From Roseovarius litoreus (GTDB taxonomy: Bacteria; Pseudomonadota; Alphaproteobacteria; Rhodobacterales; Rhodobacteraceae), in the NCBI RefSeq assembly GCF_900142765.1, contig NZ_FRCB01000005.1:233000-296999 (forward strand): DNA of 64,000 nt, in the 5' to 3' direction. The notes under the pieces are model-generated. The model saw nothing but the letters and a program-made list of their open reading frames with translations, was not told the DNA's origin and did no database searches. Made by a program: the position numbers and the translations under genes. Positions 41,372 through 55,064 of the stretch are shown in pieces. Numbering within the stretch: the stretch's first letter is position 1; the number at the start of each line of letters is the position of its first letter.

Positions 41372-41998
41372 ATGCTCGTGTTTTCAAAGGCCAGGCTGGT
41401 GTTCTTGTCAGTGCCGAAGACCGGCTCCACGGCCTATCAGGCGGCGCTGGCGCCCCATGCCGCGATGATCGTCAGCGATCCACCCGAACTCAAACATGCG
41501 CCGGTGTTCCGCTACAACCGGTTTTTCCGCCCCGCTCTCGAGAAATACATCGGCGCTCCGCTCGATGTCCTGGCGGTCATGCGCGAGCCGGTGGACTGGT
41601 TGGGCAGCTGGTATCGCTACCGGCGCCGGCCCTTCCTTCAGGGGCAGCCCAAATCCACCCATGACATGAGCTTCGACGCGTTCGTCGATGCCTATACCCA
41701 GGGCGAAAAACCGCCCTTCGCCAATGTCGGCTCGCAGGCCAAGTTCCTCGAGCCGCAGAAAAACGGCACGGCGGCCACCCATCTCTTCCGCTACGAGGAT
41801 CAGGCCGGGCTTCAAAGCTTCCTGCAGGAGCGTCTCGGTCTCGAGGTTGATATCGGCCGTCAGAACGTCTCGCCCCCGATGCCGCTCGAGCTGAGCGACG
41901 CCACGCTTGCCAAGCTGCGCCGCAAATGCCCCCAGGAGTTCGCGCTTTACGACAGCATCCGCCCCGGCGGCGCCTATACCCCCCTTCCGCGCGACTGA
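41372..41998 (+). CDS. sulfotransferase-like protein
   Basis: The 208-residue protein has LVFLSVPKTGSTAYQAAL (10-27), whose PKTGST matches the phosphosulfate-binding loop of PAPS-dependent sulfotransferases. VMREPVDWLGSWYRYRRRP follows near residue 70, the 3'-phosphate-binding region. The protein is shorter than most relatives, and its acceptor is unknown. A GTG at 41354 could add six residues; the ATG at 41372 gives the better N-terminus, although no strong ribosome site is seen. It converges with cckA. Confidence 0.75.
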   Translation: MLVFSKARLVFLSVPKTGSTAYQAALAPHAAMIVSDPPELKHAPVFRYNRFFRPALEKYIGAPLDVLAVMREPVDWLGSWYRYRRRPFLQGQPKSTHDMSFDAFVDAYTQGEKPPFANVGSQAKFLEPQKNGTAATHLFRYEDQAGLQSFLQERLGLEVDIGRQNVSPPMPLELSDATLAKLRRKCPQEFALYDSIRPGGAYTPLPRD

Positions 41999-42015
41999 CG
42001 GGCACAGACCATCGG

Positions 42016-43749
42016 TCATGCCATCTGGCGCAGAACGATATCGGTCAGTTCGGTCAGCGAAAACGGTTTGGGCAGGAAGACGGAATTCGGGATCTGTGCC
42101 TGACTGTCGCTGAAAGTCTCCTCGGCATAGCCCGACATGAATACCACATGCACACCGGGCCGGTCGCGCAACGCTTGCCGCACCCATGTCGGCCCGTCCA
42201 GACCGGGCATCACCACGTCGGTCACGAAGACATCCACCACAAGGTCCTTCTGCGCCAGAAGCTCGAGCGCATCCTCGGCCGACTCCGCCTCGAGAACGGT
42301 AAACCCCCGCATCTGCAGGGCCCTGCTGGCAAAGGCCCGCACCGGAGCCTCGTCCTCCACCAGCAGAACGACCCCGTCCGATCGCCCCCCCGCGATCCGC
42401 GGGGTCGGTTCGGGCGCTGATCGAGGCGGTGCCTCGTCCTGATGGGCCGGCAACAGCACCTGAAAACGCGCGCCCTGCCCCGGTGCGCTTTCGACGAAAA
42501 TGAACCCGCCCGTCTGCTTCACGATTCCGTAAGCCGTCGACAGACCAAGGCCCGTCCCCTCGCCCACGCGTTTGGTGGAATAGAACGGCTCGAACACCTT
42601 CTGGAGTTTGTCCGGCGCGATCCCCACGCCCTCATCGCTGACCTCCACCGAGACATACCGCCCCGGCGCCACCACCGCACGCCCCCGGCGCAACGGTTCG
42701 TCCAGCACCAGGTTCTCGGTCACGATGCGGATTTCCCCGCCCTGTGGCATGGCATCGCGCGCATTCACCACGAGATTCATCAACACCTGCTCCAACTGCC
42801 GCTTGTCCGCGCGAATCCGCGCCAGAACCGGATCATGCCGCAGGATCAGGCTCACCTTCTCGCCGACCAGCCGATTGAGAAGATGCGTCAGATCCGCCAG
42901 CATATCGCGCAGGTCCATGATTTCCGGGCGCAGCGTCTGCTTGCGGGAATAGGCCAGCAGTTGGCTGACCAGGGCAGCGGCACGGTTGGCATTCTGACTG
43001 ATCTGCACGAGATCGGCATAATCGCCATCCCCCTGATCGTGCCGCAACAACAGCAGGTCGCAATGCCCTGAAATCGCCGTCAGAAGATTGTTGAAATCAT
43101 GCGCCACGCCACCGGCAAGCTGACCAATGGCCTGCATTTTTTGAGACTGGACGAATTGCGCTTCCAGCGATTTGAGCTTGGTCGCATCGCTGAGCACCGC
43201 GATCAGCACGGCTTGCCCGTCTTCAACCACACGATTGAGCGACACTTGCGCGAAGACTTCCTTGTCGTCGCGCCGCACACGCATGAATTCCGAATGCACC
43301 GTGCCGCGTCCCGCGGCCGCATCGCCCAGCCAATCCGTGATCGGTCGGCCCAACCCTTCCATCAGATCCCCAAGCCGCACATTTTGACACCGATCCACGC
43401 CAAGCAGATCGCGCGCGGGCCGGTTGGACAGCTGCACCTCGCCCGTCGCGGCCAGCTTCAGCAATGGCACCGGCAATTCATCGAAAAACGCCCATCCATC
43501 CGGCTGATATTCCGGCGCGGCGATCCCCGGCAAAAGGAACACTTCACGGCGCCCGGCCACGCCTTCCAGTTCGACCATGAGACATGATTGCGCGCCGTCG
43601 CGCGTGGTGATCGCATTCATCGCCCCGGAACGCAGCGGAAGCTTTGGACACAGCTGATCGAGCGATCGCAGCCGGTCGCCCACCAGATGACGGGCCGCCG
43701 CGTTCATGAACAGGATCGTGTCATTGCGCCCCACCGTCAGCATCGGCAA
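42016..43749 (-). CDS. cckA: CckA hybrid histidine kinase, C-terminal part (after an in-frame TAG)
   Basis: This frame carries most of CckA. It includes a PAS-type region, then the phospho-accepting His217 (counted from TTG 43749) in GQLAGGVAHDFNNLL. The ATPase domain has NLVVNARDAMP, DEGVGIAPD and GEGTGLGLS, and the receiver domain has acceptor Asp511 in VFVTDVVMPGLDG. CckA feeds phosphate through ChpT to CtrA. It is in the same frame as the upstream ORF 43765-44337, separated from it only by TAG at 43765-43767. An internal start (TTG 43749 or ATG 43743) could give a soluble kinase lacking the membrane part, but no good ribosome site is seen. It may be a pseudogene half, a sequencing error or a strain mutation. 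Confidence 0.85.
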   Translation of the reverse strand: MPMLTVGRNDTILFMNAAARHLVGDRLRSLDQLCPKLPLRSGAMNAITTRDGAQSCLMVELEGVAGRREVFLLPGIAAPEYQPDGWAFFDELPVPLLKLAATGEVQLSNRPARDLLGVDRCQNVRLGDLMEGLGRPITDWLGDAAAGRGTVHSEFMRVRRDDKEVFAQVSLNRVVEDGQAVLIAVLSDATKLKSLEAQFVQSQKMQAIGQLAGGVAHDFNNLLTAISGHCDLLLLRHDQGDGDYADLVQISQNANRAAALVSQLLAYSRKQTLRPEIMDLRDMLADLTHLLNRLVGEKVSLILRHDPVLARIRADKRQLEQVLMNLVVNARDAMPQGGEIRIVTENLVLDEPLRRGRAVVAPGRYVSVEVSDEGVGIAPDKLQKVFEPFYSTKRVGEGTGLGLSTAYGIVKQTGGFIFVESAPGQGARFQVLLPAHQDEAPPRSAPEPTPRIAGGRSDGVVLLVEDEAPVRAFASRALQMRGFTVLEAESAEDALELLAQKDLVVDVFVTDVVMPGLDGPTWVRQALRDRPGVHVVFMSGYAEETFSDSQAQIPNSVFLPKPFSLTELTDIVLRQMA

Positions 43750-43764
43750 AGGGGTGGCATCGCC

Positions 43765-44337
43765 CTAGGATTGCGGCCGGTCGGCGGATTTCTCCACACG
43801 CCAGAGCAGCAGATCATCGCCCACCCGATGCGCGCTGATCCGCAGATGACCGCTGCGGGTCACCACATCCTCCTGTGCCGCGCCGGTCGCCTGCGCCCGA
43901 CTTTCAAGACGAAAGAGAATCAGCCCCGGATCGGCGAGGCAAGCCCGCAAGGCGGCGACCAGCGTTGTCGCGCGGTCGGTAACAAGCTGCTCCGCCGCCG
44001 CCGGGTTGACATAGACCAGACGCCCGTCGCCATCCGCCACAAGGCTGGGCGCGCCGTCATGATCCAATATGGCGGAGAAGGCACCCCGCGCGCTGTCGCG
44101 CACTCTTTGCCCCGCGCGGGCGATCACATGGCTCCAGCCTGCCCACATCGCCAGCGTTCCAGCCACCAGAAACAGCACCGCCTGCCCCGGTCCCGGCCCG
44201 AGCAGCCACCCCGTTGCGGCAAAAAGAGCCGCCGACAGAACAAGAAGCCCCGCACGCGGCCGCAGCTCCGTTACCGCCCGCCGCACCGGCAGAATGAATT
44301 GCGTCGTCTCGGCCACCTTGTCACACTCGTCTCGCAC
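43765..44337 (-). CDS. cckA: CckA, N-terminal membrane and PAS part, ended by a premature TAG
   Basis: The 190-residue frame has two membrane helices at about 25-70 (GLLVLSAALFAATGWLLG, VLFLVAGTLAMWAGW). A PAS-like domain follows (APSLVADGDGRLVYVNPAAAEQLV), ending at RPQS and TAG. The same frame resumes at once with GDATPLPMLTVGRND, so removing this one stop restores a 773-codon CckA of usual size. The GTG at 44337 is taken as start; a GTG at 44316 is also possible. On its own the product would be a kinase-less membrane fragment. A perfect CtrA box lies 32 bases upstream. rsmB and guaB precede it on the same strand. Confidence 0.75.
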   Translation of the reverse strand: MRDECDKVAETTQFILPVRRAVTELRPRAGLLVLSAALFAATGWLLGPGPGQAVLFLVAGTLAMWAGWSHVIARAGQRVRDSARGAFSAILDHDGAPSLVADGDGRLVYVNPAAAEQLVTDRATTLVAALRACLADPGLILFRLESRAQATGAAQEDVVTRSGHLRISAHRVGDDLLLWRVEKSADRPQS

Positions 44338-44368
44338 CTCGCTGCCAAGGCAGTTTGCCCGAAACGAC

Positions 44369-44383
44369 TTAAACAGGGGTTAA
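44369..44383 (-). promoter_or_regulatory. perfect CtrA box (TTAA-N7-TTAA) upstream of cckA
   Basis: The plus strand reads TTAA-ACAGGGG-TTAA followed by C, matching the full TTAA-N7-TTAAC CtrA consensus. It lies 32 bases before the proposed cckA start, in the 92-base gap after rsmB. It suggests feedback of CtrA on its own kinase gene. Confidence 0.6.
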
Positions 44384-44429
44384 CGCGGGCGCTTTTTTTG
44401 GCGGGCTTTCGGGAGCACACAAGCGCGCC

Positions 44430-45596
44430 TCATATCCTCTTGAAAACAGACAGGAAAAAACCGTCACCCTCGGCCGATATCGGCCAGCGGCGGCGCAAGG
44501 TTTCGCCCCATTCGGGATGGGTCTGCAAAAAAGCCGCGCTCTGATCCTCGTTCTCGCAGCGAAACACCGAACATGTGGTCAGCACCAACTGCCCGCCGGG
44601 GGCCACCAGCGCCGCGGCGCTCTCCAGGATCTCCCTCTGGATCGCGCAAAGCGCATCAAGCCGCTCCGGCGTCAGCCGCCACTTGGCATCCGGCGCGCGC
44701 CGCCATGTGCCGCTACCCGAACAGGGCACATCGCACAGCACCAGATCGAACGGCCCCGCCGCAGCCAGATCCCGCCCCTCCAGCCGTGTCACCTCGACAC
44801 CGGCGCGCGCCGCGCGCGCCGGAAGGTCGGCCATCCGCCGCGGATCGGCGTCATGGGCGAACCAAAGCGCGTCATGCCGCACCGCCAGCGCCAGCACCTT
44901 GCCACCGCCGCCCGCGCAGTAATCGAGCACGCGCGCGCCCGGTGCGATCTCCAAAGCCGCCATCGCCGCCTGGCTTGCGCCGTCCTGCAGCTCGATGCCG
45001 CCCGTCGCATAGAGCTCCGATTGCGCCACCTTGCGCGCGCCTTCGGTCACGATGAGTGCCTCTTCGGCAATCTCGGACCGCCGAACCGAAATCCCGCTTG
45101 TCACCATGTTTTCAATTACTTCTGAGACGGAGTTCATGCGAATATTGACCCGCAAGCACACAGGCGCCCGCTCGCGCAACATCCGCGCCGCCGCCTCGGC
45201 CCCGTCCCCGAGCGCCGCCTCGAAAAGCGGCACCATCCAGTCCGGCAGATCAAGCCTGTCGCCCGCCGTCACCGGCGCAGCACCGCCCGCCTCCTCGTCC
45301 TCGCTCAGCACCTCTGGCGCATGGCCCTGACCGGTGAACACCGTCTGAGGTGCCACGCCCGCCGCGCGCAGCGCGCCCAGCATCAGCCCGCGCCCGGTCT
45401 CAGCCCCGCCAAGACAGGCATAGGAGCGCCGACAGCGCAGCGCCTGAAACACGTGATCGCGCACCGCCGCGCGGTCCTTCGAACCCGCGAAGCGCGACCG
45501 CCGCCCCCAGGAGGTCAGCGCCTTTTCGGCCGCATCGCCCGCCAGAACCCCGTCCAGCACCTCGATCGCGGCCTGAATGCGCGCCTCGGGGGTCAT
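44430..45596 (-). CDS. RsmB/NOP family RNA (cytosine-5) methyltransferase
   Basis: The 388-residue SAM-dependent methyltransferase has an N-terminal NusB/RsmB-like helical part (AIEVLDGVLAGDAAEKAL). The catalytic fold has the SAM loop LDYCAGGGGKVLAL, motif IV DVPCSGSGTWRR and motif VI LVLTTCSVF, whose Cys is the usual nucleophile. It is probably a 16S rRNA C967-type RsmB, though alphaproteobacteria carry several paralogues, so the target base is uncertain. It lies 24 bases after guaB and upstream of cckA. Confidence 0.9.
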   Translation of the reverse strand: MTPEARIQAAIEVLDGVLAGDAAEKALTSWGRRSRFAGSKDRAAVRDHVFQALRCRRSYACLGGAETGRGLMLGALRAAGVAPQTVFTGQGHAPEVLSEDEEAGGAAPVTAGDRLDLPDWMVPLFEAALGDGAEAAARMLRERAPVCLRVNIRMNSVSEVIENMVTSGISVRRSEIAEEALIVTEGARKVAQSELYATGGIELQDGASQAAMAALEIAPGARVLDYCAGGGGKVLALAVRHDALWFAHDADPRRMADLPARAARAGVEVTRLEGRDLAAAGPFDLVLCDVPCSGSGTWRRAPDAKWRLTPERLDALCAIQREILESAAALVAPGGQLVLTTCSVFRCENEDQSAAFLQTHPEWGETLRRRWPISAEGDGFFLSVFKRI

Positions 45597-45620
45597 GCCT
45601 CACCGCCCTGCAAACGCGCC

Positions 45621-48167
<2,547 letters not shown>

Positions 48168-48178
48168 TCACCCGCGCA

Positions 48179-48259
48179 GGGGGCCAGCCCCCGCCGTCGA
48201 AATCCCTCAAGGGGGATTTCAACGGACCCCCGGGATATTTCTGGCCAGAAGAAGCCGCG
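48179..48259 (+). repeat. dispersed post-stop repeat, family 1, copy B
   Basis: Downstream of the agmatinase stop come a GGGGGC/GCCCCC hairpin, CGAAATCCC/GGGATTTC, then CCCGGGATATTT and GGCCAGAAGAAGCCGCG. It is the counterpart of 3038-3122, with the same order and orientation relative to the preceding gene and the same 11-base distance after the stop. Confidence 0.7.
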
Positions 48260-48329
48260 GCGCAACCTGCGCTTGGCCTGCCCCCGCGATCCGGGCTATA
48301 GGGGCGCAAAGGAACGTCAGGACAAGACC

Positions 48330-48950
48330 ATGGCCGAAACCGAGCAGCCGCAGATCTATCTCATCACACCACCCGATTTCGAGCTGTCGGACTTTCCCGA
48401 CCGGCTGGCGGCGGTTCTGGACGCGCAGGACATCGCCTGCGTGCGTCTTGCCATGGCCACCCGCGACGAGGACCGGCTGGCGCGCGCCGCGGATGCCTGC
48501 CGCGAAGTGACCCATGCACGTGACGTGGCGCTGGTGATCGACAGCCATATCATGCTGGTCGAGCGGCTTGGGCTTGATGGCGTGCATCTGGCCGACGGGG
48601 CGCGCTCGGTGCGCAAGGCCCGCAAGGAGCTGGGTGCCGACGCCATCATCGGTGCGTTTTGCGGCACATCGCGCCACGAAGGCATCAATGCCGGCGAGGC
48701 CGGCGCCGATTACATCAGCTTCGGACCCGTCGGCGTCTCGGCGCTTGGCGACGGGTCGGTGGCCGATCATGAGCTGTTCGACTGGTGGTCACAGATGATC
48801 GAACTGCCGGTGGTGGCCGAAGGCGCGCTTGATGCGCAGCTGATCGCCGCCCTTGCGCCGGTCACGGATTTCTTCGGCATCGGCGACGAGATCTGGAGCG
48901 CCGAGGATCCCGCCGGCGCCCTTGCTAAGCTCATCGCGGCCATGGGGTGA
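48330..48950 (+). CDS. thiamine phosphate synthase-like (ThiE/TenI fold) protein
   Basis: The 206-residue protein has the TIM-barrel order of ThiE: IYLITPPDFE at the start, a middle segment LGLDGVHLADGARS, then GAFCGTSRHEGINAGEAGADYISFGPVG and PVVAEGALDAQLIA. The pyrophosphate-binding residues typical of true ThiE are only partly recognisable, and no other thi gene is adjacent. It may be a ThiE paralogue of different function. AGGA lies seven bases before the ATG at 48330. Confidence 0.8.
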   Translation: MAETEQPQIYLITPPDFELSDFPDRLAAVLDAQDIACVRLAMATRDEDRLARAADACREVTHARDVALVIDSHIMLVERLGLDGVHLADGARSVRKARKELGADAIIGAFCGTSRHEGINAGEAGADYISFGPVGVSALGDGSVADHELFDWWSQMIELPVVAEGALDAQLIAALAPVTDFFGIGDEIWSAEDPAGALAKLIAAMG

Positions 48951-48969
48951 TCCCAGGCGGGTTTTGCGC

Positions 48970-49057
48970 CTGTTTGTGTACGGGATGGACACAAATTCCG
49001 GCAAAAGACACGCGGTTGGTCCCAAACGCGTGTCGGTTTCGTACAAATCGCACACAT
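48970..49057 (-). repeat. dispersed 88-bp repeat, family 2, copy B
   Basis: This is the counterpart of 17200-17287. On the minus strand it begins one base after the olsA stop codon. A GACACGCG/CGCGTGTC hairpin and outer TTTGTACG/CGTACACAAA pairing are visible. The gap between the ThiE-like gene and olsA, which converge, consists of little else. Confidence 0.75.
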
Positions 49058-49058
49058 C

Positions 49059-49901
49059 TCAGGCGGGCGCGCGCCGATCCTCGGGCATGGCGCTGCGCAC
49101 CACCTCTTCGACATGCGCCGCGAGCGCCTTGCGATCGGCGAAGGCCTCGACCCTGACGGGGGGGTGATAGACCACCGTGACCCCGCCCTGACGCTTTGCC
49201 GCAAGGGTTTTCAGCAGATGCCCCCCGAACTCCATATCGCCCCACCAGCCGTAAAAGCGCGGGTCTTCGGCCCTTGGCGCCCGATAGATCACGGTCACCG
49301 GCTGGATATGCAGGTCATGGACGATATTCGGGCTGAAGAACGCCTGAAAAAGCGTTGATTTAAATGGTAAAACCCGCATCCCGTCGGTCGAGGTCCCCTC
49401 GGGAAAGAACAGCAGCTTGTGCCCGGCCTGCAGGCGCGCCTCGAACATATCGCGTTGAGATTTGGCTTCTTTCGGGGTGCGGTTGATGAATACGGTCCCG
49501 GTGATCCTTGCCAGCGTGCCGATCCCGGGCCAGCCCGCGACCTCGGATTTCGAGACGAAATAGATCCGCTTGCGCGCATTGAGGGCGAAAATATCAAGCC
49601 AGGACGAATGGTTGGCAACCACGGCGCCATGCGCCTGCATGGGCTGTCCGCGCGTGTCATGGCGCATCCCGAGGATCACGAACGCCGACCGGCAGACCCA
49701 TTGCGTGATATAGGGCGTCCAGGGCCGGCCCAATCCGAACAGCGGACGCTCCACGCCGCGCACCAGCAGCATCAGCACGACACCTGTCACCAAAACCATC
49801 ACCAACGCCCCCCCGCGCCGGATCACGCGCAGCCACCCGCCCAGACCCGGAGCGACGCTTGGAGGCGGCTCTTCACCATGACCATTCCACGTGAACGTCA
49901 C
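49059..49901 (-). CDS. olsA: lyso-ornithine lipid O-acyltransferase OlsA (PlsC family)
   Basis: 1-acyl-glycerol-3-phosphate acyltransferase-type enzyme of 280 residues. A membrane helix lies near 33-50 (GALVMVLVTGVVLMLLV). The catalytic HX4D motif is in ANHSSWLDIFAL, followed by INRTPKEAKSQ and the substrate motif FFPEGTSTDG. The ATG overlaps the stop of olsB (ATGA). In this pairing it acylates lyso-ornithine lipid to ornithine lipid; PlsC-like action on lysophosphatidate is the alternative. A dispersed repeat starts one base after its stop. Confidence 0.88.
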   Translation of the reverse strand: MTFTWNGHGEEPPPSVAPGLGGWLRVIRRGGALVMVLVTGVVLMLLVRGVERPLFGLGRPWTPYITQWVCRSAFVILGMRHDTRGQPMQAHGAVVANHSSWLDIFALNARKRIYFVSKSEVAGWPGIGTLARITGTVFINRTPKEAKSQRDMFEARLQAGHKLLFFPEGTSTDGMRVLPFKSTLFQAFFSPNIVHDLHIQPVTVIYRAPRAEDPRFYGWWGDMEFGGHLLKTLAAKRQGGVTVVYHPPVRVEAFADRKALAAHVEEVVRSAMPEDRRAPA

Positions 49902-50668
49902 GGCGTAACCCTATTATTATAAATGCTTTTGTTCCGGTCGCTCATACGGCGCGTATCCATCACCAGACAGATATCCGTGGTGTTGAAGCTATGGTCGACA
50001 AAGGCGCCTTCGCCGACATGGCCGCCCAATCGCAGATAGGCCTTGATCAACGCCGGCACTTGCAGCATCGCAGTCCGACGATCGAGCTCTGCTTCCGGGA
50101 TGATGTCCATCGCCTGGAAATGATCCTCACGCGCCCTGACCCGCAACTCGGACGGGGCGAGGTAGCGATGATGCAGCAAGGACAGGGGCTGGGCCAAAGA
50201 CTGCGGATCAGTGCCATGGAAACTTGCGACACCGAACAGGATCTCGATGTCATGGGTGGCGATATATTGTCCAAGCCCGTTCCAAAGATGCAGCATCGCC
50301 GCGCCACCGCGATACTCCGGATCAAGGCAGGAGCGCCCCAACTCCATCAACCGACGCCCGGATCGCTTCAGCACGCCAAGATCATACTCATCCTCGGAAT
50401 AGAATTGCCCCGCACGCTGTGCCAGATCATCGCGCAAGAGCCGATAAACCCCTACAACGGCGCCATTTTTCGCCTCGTCCAGAAGGATGAGATGCTCGAA
50501 AAACGGATCGAACCTGTCCCGTTCGAGACCGGCATCGTGATCCACCAGCGGTCCGTCACCGCCCAGTTCCTCGACAAAAACGCGATATCTCAGGCGCTGC
50601 GCCGCGCGCAGTTCCGCGTCGGTGGTCGCCAGCTTTACGCGAAACTGCGGGCCGTTTTCCGACTCCAT
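49898..50668 (-). CDS. olsB: L-ornithine N(alpha)-acyltransferase OlsB
   Basis: First enzyme of ornithine lipid synthesis, joining a 3-hydroxyacyl chain from ACP to ornithine. The 256-residue acyltransferase of the GNAT type (PF13444) contains LRYRVFVEELGGDGP, a conserved acidic DHDAGLERDRFDPFFEHLIL, RLMELGRSCLDPEYRGG and the LFGVASFHGTDP segment. GAGG is near the ATG at 50668. The olsB-olsA order with a 4-base overlap is typical for Rhodobacterales, whose membranes contain ornithine lipids. Confidence 0.92.
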   Translation of the reverse strand: MESENGPQFRVKLATTDAELRAAQRLRYRVFVEELGGDGPLVDHDAGLERDRFDPFFEHLILLDEAKNGAVVGVYRLLRDDLAQRAGQFYSEDEYDLGVLKRSGRRLMELGRSCLDPEYRGGAAMLHLWNGLGQYIATHDIEILFGVASFHGTDPQSLAQPLSLLHHRYLAPSELRVRAREDHFQAMDIIPEAELDRRTAMLQVPALIKAYLRLGGHVGEGAFVDHSFNTTDICLVMDTRRMSDRNKSIYNNRVTP

Positions 50669-50783
50669 CTGCCTCGGATCCCATCGGTCATTTCCGGGGT
50701 TTTAGTCAAGCCATGGCGCGATGGCAACGTTCTGCAGTCAGGTCGTGGCGGCCAGCTTTCCATTAATGATTTGGTAACCGCCT

Positions 50784-50966
50784 TCAGTCTTCAATAACCA
50801 TCACAAGAGCGATGCGACTTCCGTCGATCACCATCTTGCCGACCTCGCGAAAGTTCACAGTGATGCGCCCGCCGATATTGGACTGCACTTGCCCCACGCC
50901 CCAATCGGGTTGTTGTGGATGCCTCACCAGCATCCCGGGTTCGAGCAGCGAATTGAGTTCCGTCAT
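50784..50966 (-). CDS. DUF3553 small protein
   Basis: The 60-residue protein LLEPGMLVRHPQQPDWGVGQ...GRITVNFREVGKMVIDGSRI matches the DUF3553 pattern. It resembles the small Tudor-like beta-barrel found at the C-terminus of UvrD-type helicases, so a protein- or nucleic-acid-binding role is possible. It diverges from chpT with only 29 bases between the start codons, so the two promoters must overlap the opposite genes. Confidence 0.85.
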   Translation of the reverse strand: MTELNSLLEPGMLVRHPQQPDWGVGQVQSNIGGRITVNFREVGKMVIDGSRIALVMVIED

Positions 50967-50995
50967 CTATGCACCCGCCTTCCGGAGTGAGCCTC

Positions 50996-51595
50996 ATGCC
51001 CTACCATACCCATAACATAGCCGCCCTGACAGCCTCGCGCATCTGCCATGATCTCATCAGTCCGATCGGCGCCGTGGCGAACGGGATGGAGCTGATGCAG
51101 TTTGCCGGCGCGTCGGACGGCCCTGAAATGGCTCTGGTCAGCGAAAGTGCCGCGCATGCCAAAGCCCGCATCCGCTTCTTTCGGCTGACATTCGGCATCG
51201 CCTCCGACACTCAGATGGTCGCCGCCGAAGAGGTGAACGAGATCCTCAAAGCGATCTACAGCGGCACGCGCATCGAGATCGAGACCACCCTTGATACAAG
51301 CCTGCCGCGCGCCCTGGCACAGGCGGTTCTGCTTGCTGTTCTGTGCGCCGAGCACGGGCTGGGTGTCGGGGGGCAGTTGCGGGTTCATGAGCTCGGTGAG
51401 CATTGGCAGATCGAAGCCCGAAGCCCCCGCCTGCGCGCCGATCCGGGATTGTGGGGAAGCCTGACCGGGCAACCTCTACCGCAAGACATCCCCCCGGCGG
51501 CGGTGCAGTTCTTGCTGCTCCCGCTGATCCTGACGGATCTGGGCAGGACCTGCGCCTGCAGCCTGACAGAGGACAGCGCGCGGATCACGATTTAA
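50996..51595 (+). CDS. chpT: histidine phosphotransferase ChpT
   Basis: ChpT is a dimeric, kinase-like phosphotransferase that passes phosphate from CckA to CtrA and CpdR. The 199-residue protein has the phospho-accepting His18 in [33 protein letters not shown] follows, which forms the rest of the dimerisation bundle, and then a degenerate ATPase-like C-terminal domain. GGAG lies eight bases before the ATG at 50996. Its last bases overlap the convergent proA stop. It lies about 6.7 kb from cckA and 37 kb from ctrA. Confidence 0.92.
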   Translation: MPYHTHNIAALTASRICHDLISPIGAVANGMELMQFAGASDGPEMALVSESAAHAKARIRFFRLTFGIASDTQMVAAEEVNEILKAIYSGTRIEIETTLDTSLPRALAQAVLLAVLCAEHGLGVGGQLRVHELGEHWQIEARSPRLRADPGLWGSLTGQPLPQDIPPAAVQFLLLPLILTDLGRTCACSLTEDSARITI

Positions 51596-52857
51596 CGCCG
51601 AACGACCCCGTCCCCTTCGACCAGATATTTGAAACTGGTCAGTTGCGCCGCCCCAACCGGCCCTCGCGCATGAAGCTTGCCGGTCGCGATACCGATCTCA
51701 GCGCCCATGCCGAACTCTCCGCCATCGGCGAATTGAGTCGAGGTGTTGCGCATCAGGATGGCACTGTCCAGACGACGAAAGAACATCTCGGCCGCCGCAT
51801 CGTTCTCGGTGATGATGCAATCGGTATGCTGGGAGCCGTAGCGCCGGATATGGGCAATCGCGCCCTCTTCGTCCTCCACCACTTTCGCGGCGATGATCGA
51901 ATCAAGATATTCCCGGCCCCAATCCTCTTGCGTTGCCTCCTGCGTGCCTGCGATGGCCTTGAGCGTAGCATCGGCGCGCACCTCCACACCGGCATCCATC
52001 AGCGCGCGGATCACGCCTTGGCCGATCGTGTCCACCACATCGCGGTGAATGAGCAGGCATTCGGCGGCACCGCAAATCCCCGTGCGGCGGGTTTTGGCAT
52101 TGAGAACGACCTTGAGCGCCTTTTCCGGGTCCGCGTCACGATCGATATAGATATGCACGATCCCTTCGAGATGGGCAAAGACCGGCACCCGCGCTTCGCG
52201 CTGCACCAGCCCCACAAGCCCCTTGCCGCCGCGCGGAACGATCACGTCTATCGTGTCGACCATGGTCAGCATTTCCTGAACGGCGGCGCGATCGCGGGTG
52301 GGAACCAGCTGGATTGCATCCTCGGGCAATCCTGCCGACCTCAGCCCCTCCACGAGGCAGGCGTGGATCGCGCTCGATGAGTGGAAGCTTTCCGACCCGC
52401 CCCTCAGGATGACGGCATTGCCGGATTTCAGGCACAGCGCCCCCGCGTCCGCCGTCACATTGGGCCGGCTTTCATAGATCACGCCGATCACGCCAAGCGG
52501 GGTGCGCACCCGGCGAATGTGAATACCCGATGCCATGTCCCATTCCGCCAGCACTTCACCCACCGGATCCTCCTGTCCCGCCACCGCGCGCAGCCCCTCG
52601 ACGATGCCCGCGATCCGATCCTCCGACAAAAGCAGCCGATCCATCATCGCCTCGGACAGCCCCTTGTCCCGGCCATAGTCCAGATCCTTGCCGTTGGCCG
52701 CAATGATCTCGCTGCGCTGCGCCCAGACGGCATCCGCCGCCGCCTCGAGCGCATGGCGCTTGGCCTCGGCGCTGGCAACCGACAACTCGACCGCCGCCGC
52801 CTTGGCGCGCTGTCCGATCTCGGCCATCAACTGGGGGATGTCACCATGATCTTTCAT
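51592..52857 (-). CDS. proA: glutamate-5-semialdehyde dehydrogenase (gamma-glutamyl phosphate reductase)
   Basis: Second step of proline synthesis. The 421-residue aldehyde-dehydrogenase-fold protein has [31 protein letters not shown], the catalytic Cys in [20 protein letters not shown]-like [13 protein letters not shown] and [14 protein letters not shown]. proB lies 44 bases upstream on the same strand, forming the obgE-proB-proA unit. The gene ends inside the chpT stop region on the other strand. Confidence 0.96.
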   Translation of the reverse strand: MKDHGDIPQLMAEIGQRAKAAAVELSVASAEAKRHALEAAADAVWAQRSEIIAANGKDLDYGRDKGLSEAMMDRLLLSEDRIAGIVEGLRAVAGQEDPVGEVLAEWDMASGIHIRRVRTPLGVIGVIYESRPNVTADAGALCLKSGNAVILRGGSESFHSSSAIHACLVEGLRSAGLPEDAIQLVPTRDRAAVQEMLTMVDTIDVIVPRGGKGLVGLVQREARVPVFAHLEGIVHIYIDRDADPEKALKVVLNAKTRRTGICGAAECLLIHRDVVDTIGQGVIRALMDAGVEVRADATLKAIAGTQEATQEDWGREYLDSIIAAKVVEDEEGAIAHIRRYGSQHTDCIITENDAAAEMFFRRLDSAILMRNTSTQFADGGEFGMGAEIGIATGKLHARGPVGAAQLTSFKYLVEGDGVVRR

Positions 52858-52901
52858 CCGAATGTCCTTTCGGTTTGCGCAAAGACTACCACTGGTGCGC
52901 C

Positions 52902-55042
<2,141 letters not shown>

Positions 55043-55064
55043 TTATGCAAAGGCGTGGTCGGCC

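Noticed and set aside
48767..49204. Minus-strand frame starting MCAICTKPTRVWD inside the 88-bp repeat, and the matching start at 17287
   Set aside because: The similarity between the two frames comes from the DNA repeat itself. No ribosome site is seen and the reading frames diverge after the repeat.
50763..50777. Weak CtrA-like site TTAA-N7-GTAA upstream of olsB
   Set aside because: One half-site deviates from consensus, and the neighbouring genes are not expected CtrA targets.
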